Under the pieces are notes generated by a model. That model did no database searches, was not told where the DNA came from, and worked only from the letters and a program-made list of their open reading frames with translations. A DNA stretch of 9,094 bases from contig CAKTMQ010000057.1 in NCBI GenBank assembly GCA_934573945.1, positions 1 to 9,094 of the forward strand. Reading direction: 5' to 3'. Both the position numbers and the translations under genes were made by a program. Source of the stretch: an uncultured Oscillospiraceae bacterium (GTDB taxonomy: Bacteria; Bacillota; Clostridia; Oscillospirales; Oscillospiraceae). Of the stretch, positions 5,851 to 9,094 are shown piece by piece. Numbering within the stretch: the first letter of the stretch is position 1; each line of letters begins with the position of its first letter.

Positions 5851-5879
5851 ATTGTATCAGTCTTTTGCGTCCGTGTCAA
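5851..5879 (-). promoter_or_regulatory. Promoter of the T-box/cysS transcript
   Basis: On the minus strand there is TTGACA (5879-5874), a 17-base spacer, and TACAAT (5856-5851). The start should fall near 5844, which places the whole T-box leader (about 240 nt) inside the transcript. Confidence 0.88.
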
Positions 5880-6078
5880 GCCACCCGCCGCGAATATCTC
5901 CATTGGAAAATAATACGCAGGCAGCCGTTTTCATCTTTGTTTACACCGGTCTGCGCTGCAGTATGCACACGCCCACCCATACAGCGTCTGTTCTCCGTAT
6001 ACGGCAACAGCGGTGGAACGCCTTACAGCATTCCCCCGCCGTCGCCATACACAGGGCTGTTCACCGGTTCATTCCGAT

Positions 6079-6984
6079 TTACCGGATCCTATATGCCTGA
6101 ACCGCATTCTCTCCATAGAGCTTTCTCAGATCAGCATCCCCGAAAACGCCGCTCTCCCGGATGTAATCACGCAGCTGAGCATATGTTGCGTAACTGAGGA
6201 CAAAAGGCGCATCAGATCCCCACATAAGGCGGTCAACGCCAACGATCTCCGCCGCCTGCTCCACCAGCTTTGCAGCGGTCGGGTAGGGGTATTCCTGCAT
6301 ATTATTATACGGGATCGCCGCAAAATCAAACCAGGTATTGCCTGCGGCAATAGACTTCAGCTCCTCCGCCCAGCCCGGCTGCTCCAACTGCTTCGGTACC
6401 AGAATATGGCAGGCAATGAAATGGATGTTGTGATACTTTTCGATCACACGCCGCCATTCCGCGATTTGGTAGCTCGTTTGTCCCGGGCCGCCAATGTCAA
6501 ATGCCACAGCCATACGCTCGTGATCCGCACGTTCAAATACACCCTGCATCTCCGGGCCATCGATCTTGAAATCCGGGTGATAACTGACAATGCCACAGAA
6601 CTGGCTCATCTCAAACTTCAGTGCTTTGATGCCGAGATGCTCGATAAAGTTGTCCAGGATCTTCTCTTTATTCTGGCAATAGGGATCCAGCCCCGCCACG
6701 GGATAAAAGCGACCCGGATATTTACTGGCCACCTCCGCCACATATTCGTTTTGGAAGCCGTAAAAGCCGCTCTGCAGCAGCACAGACATATCGATCCCAT
6801 TCTCGTCCATCAGCTGTATACAGCTTTCCGCCGTATAGCTGCAGTCGCCCATCCCCACCGGGATCATCTGCACCTCCTCACCTGTCGCAAAGCGAACCAC
6901 GCCGTTTCCCACCGGACGGCCTTCCCCTTTTGCACAGAAAGGCGCAAGGTGCTCCATCAAATGCATATGCGCGTCAATGATCAT
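6079..6984 (-). CDS. Amidohydrolase-2 family metal-dependent hydrolase
   Basis: This is a 301-residue TIM-barrel enzyme of the amidohydrolase-related family (PF04909), which includes hydrolases, lactonases and decarboxylases acting on small carboxylic or aromatic compounds. The first strand carries the metal-binding DAHMH (His6, His8). Further barrel residues are Asp163 in FDIGGPGQTSYQ (162-173), His193 in FIACHI (189-194), and the terminal-strand Asp258 in MWGSDAPF (254-261). A sub-branch with Asp-x-Gly at the position where many relatives have His is familiar in this family. The length is complete and the end (LYGENAVQAYRIR) is typical. GGGAG lies 6-7 bases before the ATG. It follows a truncated sugar-permease remnant by 62 bases and probably once belonged to the same catabolic operon. 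Fifteen of its first 40 codons end in A or T, against 1 in codons 41-80 of the symporter, suggesting a different origin. The substrate is unknown. Confidence 0.88.
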   Translation of the reverse strand: MIIDAHMHLMEHLAPFCAKGEGRPVGNGVVRFATGEEVQMIPVGMGDCSYTAESCIQLMDENGIDMSVLLQSGFYGFQNEYVAEVASKYPGRFYPVAGLDPYCQNKEKILDNFIEHLGIKALKFEMSQFCGIVSYHPDFKIDGPEMQGVFERADHERMAVAFDIGGPGQTSYQIAEWRRVIEKYHNIHFIACHILVPKQLEQPGWAEELKSIAAGNTWFDFAAIPYNNMQEYPYPTAAKLVEQAAEIVGVDRLMWGSDAPFVLSYATYAQLRDYIRESGVFGDADLRKLYGENAVQAYRIR

Positions 6985-7046
6985 AGTCTTCTCCCTATTC
7001 CAAGTTTGTGTACACTTACGTTCCTGTTGCTCACAAAAGGCCGGCG

Positions 7047-7364
7047 TTATTTGACAAGCTCATGCCTGTCACTTCTGTCGGCCGCAAAGTACACCGCGAT
7101 AATGATCAAAATGCCAAAAACAATATCCTGATAGAACGAGGTGATGCCCACCATATTCAAACCGTTCTGGATCATGACCACCATCGTAGTTCCCAGCAGC
7201 GTTGAAAGCAAGCCGCCCTTTCCGCCGTTCAAGCTGGTGCCGCCAAGCACGACTGCCGCAATTGCCAGCATGGTCATGGCGTCTCCCGCCGTCGGCAGTC
7301 CGCCCTTGAGCTTCGCCGCAACCACTTTTTTCATTATTTTCCAGCTTTCCTGTATATTATCCAT
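7047..7364 (-). pseudogene. RbsC-like sugar ABC transporter permease, C-terminal remnant
   Basis: These 105 codons match only the end of the ribose/xylose-type ABC permease family (PF02653, normally about 310-330 residues). The PTAGDAMTMLAIAAVVLGGTSLNGG block (24-48) corresponds to the conserved PTAGxxxELDAIAAVVLGGTSLxGG. It is followed by GLLSTLLGTTMVVMIQNGLNMVG and a last membrane helix, FGILIIIAVYFAADR. Roughly the first two thirds, with the other membrane helices, is missing, so it cannot form a working permease. The first dozen codons look like a polar N-terminal tail rather than barrel sequence. Upstream, AGGAGG (7408-7403) precedes TTG codons opening a 13-codon frame (KAGQKEPLSENG) that ends by overlapping the ATG at 7364 in another frame. 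This would fit an internal deletion plus a frameshift in an original gene, but that is inference. No ATPase or binding-protein gene accompanies it. Confidence 0.8.
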
Positions 7365-7436
7365 TCTCCGACAGAGGCTCTTTCTGCCCTGCTTTCAACA
7401 ATCCTCCTCTCCCGCTTGCCTGAACAACGGCAAAGC

Positions 7437-7466
7437 GCCCGTATACGAGACCGTATACGGGCTTTT
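7437..7466. terminator. Hairpin with GTATAC arms, possible terminator
   Basis: GCCCGTATACG (7437-7447) and its exact complement (7452-7462) enclose the loop AGAC. TTTT follows on the plus strand, and GCTTTGCC on the minus strand. It lies about 70 bases upstream of the permease remnant on the minus strand. It may be a terminator of a lost gene or a second stop for pyrophosphatase readthrough. Confidence 0.5.
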
Positions 7467-7550
7467 GCTGAGCACGCATCCCACACCTCTACAGAGCGAG
7501 ATGTCAGATATGTCCTTTTTATTTTACAGGTGCGTTCCCCTCTCCCCCTC

Positions 7551-7584
7551 AAAACGCAGAGCTGCGGCCAAGGCCGCAGCTCTG
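7551..7584 (-). terminator. Intrinsic terminator of the pyrophosphatase gene
   Basis: CAGAGCTGCGGCC (7557-7569) pairs perfectly with GGCCGCAGCTCTG (7572-7584), a 13-bp GC-rich stem. On the minus strand it is preceded by an A-rich tract and followed by CGTTTTG. It lies about 120 bases past the pyrophosphatase stop, with no gene between. Confidence 0.8.
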
Positions 7585-7706
7585 TGAAAAGTCTCTTTTG
7601 ATGCGCAGAACCGATGTATATGATACGTCGTTCCGCTGTATGTAACGTGCTGATCCGACACACGGCACATATAGCCGTTATGCCGTGCAGCTTTTGTCCG
7701 TTCCCC

Positions 7707-9094
7707 TTACAGGAGGGAGAAGTTGACCACCAGACCGGCGAACACGATGGACACCATGCTCAGCAGCTTGATGAGGATATTGATGGCGGGGCCGGAGGTA
7801 TCCTTGAAGGGATCGCCCACGGTGTCGCCCACAACGCCGGCCTTGTGGCAGTCGCTGCCCTTGCCGCCGAAGTTGCCCGCCTCGATGTACTTCTTGGCGT
7901 TGTCCCACGCGCCGCCGGCGTTGGCCATATAGATGGCCATCAGGAAGCCGGTAACGGTGGCGCCGGCCAGCAGACCCACAACGCCCTTATAGCCCAGGAT
8001 CATACCCACCACGATGGGGGTGACCACCGCGATGACGGTAGGCAGCACCATCTCCTTCAGGCTGGCCTTGGTGCACAGGTCTACACAGCGGGCGTAGTCG
8101 GGATCCGCCTTGCCTTCCATCAGGCCGGTGATCTCCTTGAACTGACGGCGCACCTCCAGCACCACGCTCTGGGCGGCACGACCCACGGAGTTCATGGTCA
8201 GCGCGGCAAAGACGAAAGGCAGGCAGGCACCGATGAACAGACCCACCAGCACCAGCGGATTCATCAGAGAGAAGTCGTTGAAGGTCGTCTCAGCGGCGCC
8301 CACTTCCTTGATCTTTTCGATATAGGAAGCCATCAGTGCCAGCGCGGTCAGTGCGGCGGAACCGATGGCAAAGCCCTTACCGGTGGCAGCGGTGGTGTTG
8401 CCCAGAGAATCCAGCGCATCTGTGCGCTTGCGGACTTCCGGCTCCAGACCCGCCATCTCGGCAATACCGCCGGCATTGTCCGCCACGGGGCCGTAGGCGT
8501 CGGTGGCCAGCGTGATACCCAGCGTGCTGAGCATACCCACAGCGGCCAGCGCAATGCCGTACAGACCCATGCCCGCGCTCTGGGCGCCGCCGGACAGGAA
8601 GAAGGCCAGCAGGATGCAGACGGCCACGATGATGATGGGCATGGCGGTGGACAGCATACCCAGACCCAGACCGCCGATGATGATGGTGGCGGAACCGGTC
8701 TGGCTCTTGGCACTCAGCTCCTGCGTGGGCTTGTAGGTATCAGAGGTATAATACTCGGTGGCCTTGCCGATGAGCACACCGGCCACCAGACCGGACAGAA
8801 TGGCCACATACAGTCCCCAGTGCTCCAGACCCAGCAGCGCCCACACCAGGAAGAAGGAGATGATGGCGATAAGCACGGCGGACAGGTTGGTGCCCCGGGA
8901 CAGCGCCTTGAGCAGCGTACGCTGGTCGGCGTTCTCCTCGGTCTTGACGAAGAAGGAGCCGATGATGGAGCAGAGAATGCCCACAGCCGCCATGACCATG
9001 GGGATGGCCATGGCCTTGAAGGCCTGGTCGGAGAAAGCCGCCACGCCCAGTGCGGAGGCGGAGATGATGGAGCCCACATAGGACTCGTACAGGT
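7707..9094 (-). CDS. hppA: Membrane-bound K+-dependent ion-pumping pyrophosphatase, C-terminal part
   Basis: This integral membrane enzyme hydrolyses pyrophosphate to pump Na+ or H+ out of the cytoplasm. About 462 C-terminal residues are visible; the start lies beyond the right edge. The GTG at 9077 is internal, because the frame continues as [10 protein letters not shown] to the edge. Catalytic-face motifs are intact: [17 protein letters not shown] and, near the end, [34 protein letters not shown]. In [16 protein letters not shown] the family position that is Lys in K+-independent enzymes is Ala, marking the K+-dependent type. The Glu in LYESY aligns with TmPPase E246; K+-dependent pumps with Glu here are usually Na+-transporting, whereas plant-type H+ pumps have it about one helical turn later. 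Na+ transport is therefore likely but inferred. The end (VVNFSLL) and terminator at 7551-7584 look normal. Confidence 0.96.
   Translation of the reverse strand, partial: LYESYVGSIISASALGVAAFSDQAFKAMAIPMVMAAVGILCSIIGSFFVKTEENADQRTLLKALSRGTNLSAVLIAIISFFLVWALLGLEHWGLYVAILSGLVAGVLIGKATEYYTSDTYKPTQELSAKSQTGSATIIIGGLGLGMLSTAMPIIIVAVCILLAFFLSGGAQSAGMGLYGIALAAVGMLSTLGITLATDAYGPVADNAGGIAEMAGLEPEVRKRTDALDSLGNTTAATGKGFAIGSAALTALALMASYIEKIKEVGAAETTFNDFSLMNPLVLVGLFIGACLPFVFAALTMNSVGRAAQSVVLEVRRQFKEITGLMEGKADPDYARCVDLCTKASLKEMVLPTVIAVVTPIVVGMILGYKGVVGLLAGATVTGFLMAIYMANAGGAWDNAKKYIEAGNFGGKGSDCHKAGVVGDTVGDPFKDTSGPAINILIKLLSMVSIVFAGLVVNFSLL

Larger units (their letters stand above)
7365..7706. other. Gene-free stretch between pyrophosphatase and permease remnant
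   Basis: I see no credible gene in these 342 bases. They hold two strong hairpins (7437-7462, 7557-7584), a 7-bp inverted repeat CACGGCA/TGCCGTG near 7661-7687, and an AGGAGG ribosome-site-like word at 7403-7408 on the minus strand. No convincing promoter for the downstream remnant/amidohydrolase pair was found. Confidence 0.6.

Noticed and set aside
6013..7131. Open frame of 372 codons on the plus strand over the amidohydrolase
   Set aside because: The minus-strand frame has all metal-binding motifs and a ribosome site; this one has no recognisable domain.
9075..9077. GTG as the start of the pyrophosphatase gene
   Set aside because: The frame continues upstream to the window edge as the conserved [10 protein letters not shown], so the GTG encodes an internal valine.
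1..9094. CRISPR arrays, tRNA or rRNA genes, transposases
   Set aside because: I saw no regularly spaced repeats, no tRNA cloverleaf or T-arm motif, and no transposase-like frame in the window.

Overview
The window looks like chromosomal DNA of a Gram-positive anaerobe in the Bacillota, most likely class Clostridia and perhaps the Oscillospirales. This is inferred from a T-box riboswitch ahead of cysS, strong Shine-Dalgarno sites (AAGGAG/AGGAGG), TTGACA-17-TATAAT type promoters, a lipoprotein substrate-binding protein, and a K+-dependent membrane pyrophosphatase. Most genes are GC-rich at third codon positions. One segment (about 5.9-7.55 kb) is clearly less so.

Region 1 (1-2531) has two divergent units. 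On the minus strand an amino-acid-type ABC importer begins with a lipoprotein binding protein (487-1341), followed by a His/Glu/Gln/Arg-type permease that runs off the left edge (1-382). A perfect 12-bp hairpin sits between them. On the plus strand an AraC-family regulator (1710-2531) starts from its own extended -10 promoter. The 368-bp divergent region holds both promoters, a palindrome covering the predicted importer start site, and repeated TTTTTGCA/TGCATA words.

Region 2 (2532-4121) has its own consensus promoter driving an SLC1/DAACS-family cation symporter (2636-3880). This protein lacks the arginine that binds acidic side chains in the family and has His in place of a cation-site Asn. 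Its 3' end converges with cysS across 241 bp rich in inverted repeats, including a perfect 38-nt palindrome and a bidirectional terminator.

Region 3 (4122-5879, minus strand) is a complete cysteinyl-tRNA synthetase unit: a TTGACA-17-TACAAT promoter, a T-box leader with a readable TGC specifier, T-box bulge, antiterminator and terminator, then cysS.

Region 4 (5880-7706, minus strand) looks like an accessory or decaying patch. It has an amidohydrolase-2 family gene preceded by a C-terminal remnant of an RbsC-like sugar ABC permease, with more A/T-ending codons than the flanks. Two hairpins and no further gene fill 7365-7706.

Region 5 (7707-9094, minus strand) is the C-terminal part of a membrane-bound K+-dependent, probably Na+-pumping, pyrophosphatase whose start lies beyond the right edge.

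I see no clear sign of an undescribed multi-gene system. The items most worth following up are the atypical SLC1 transporter, the word shared by the three promoters around the AraC gene, the intergenic palindromes, and the broken permease/amidohydrolase patch.
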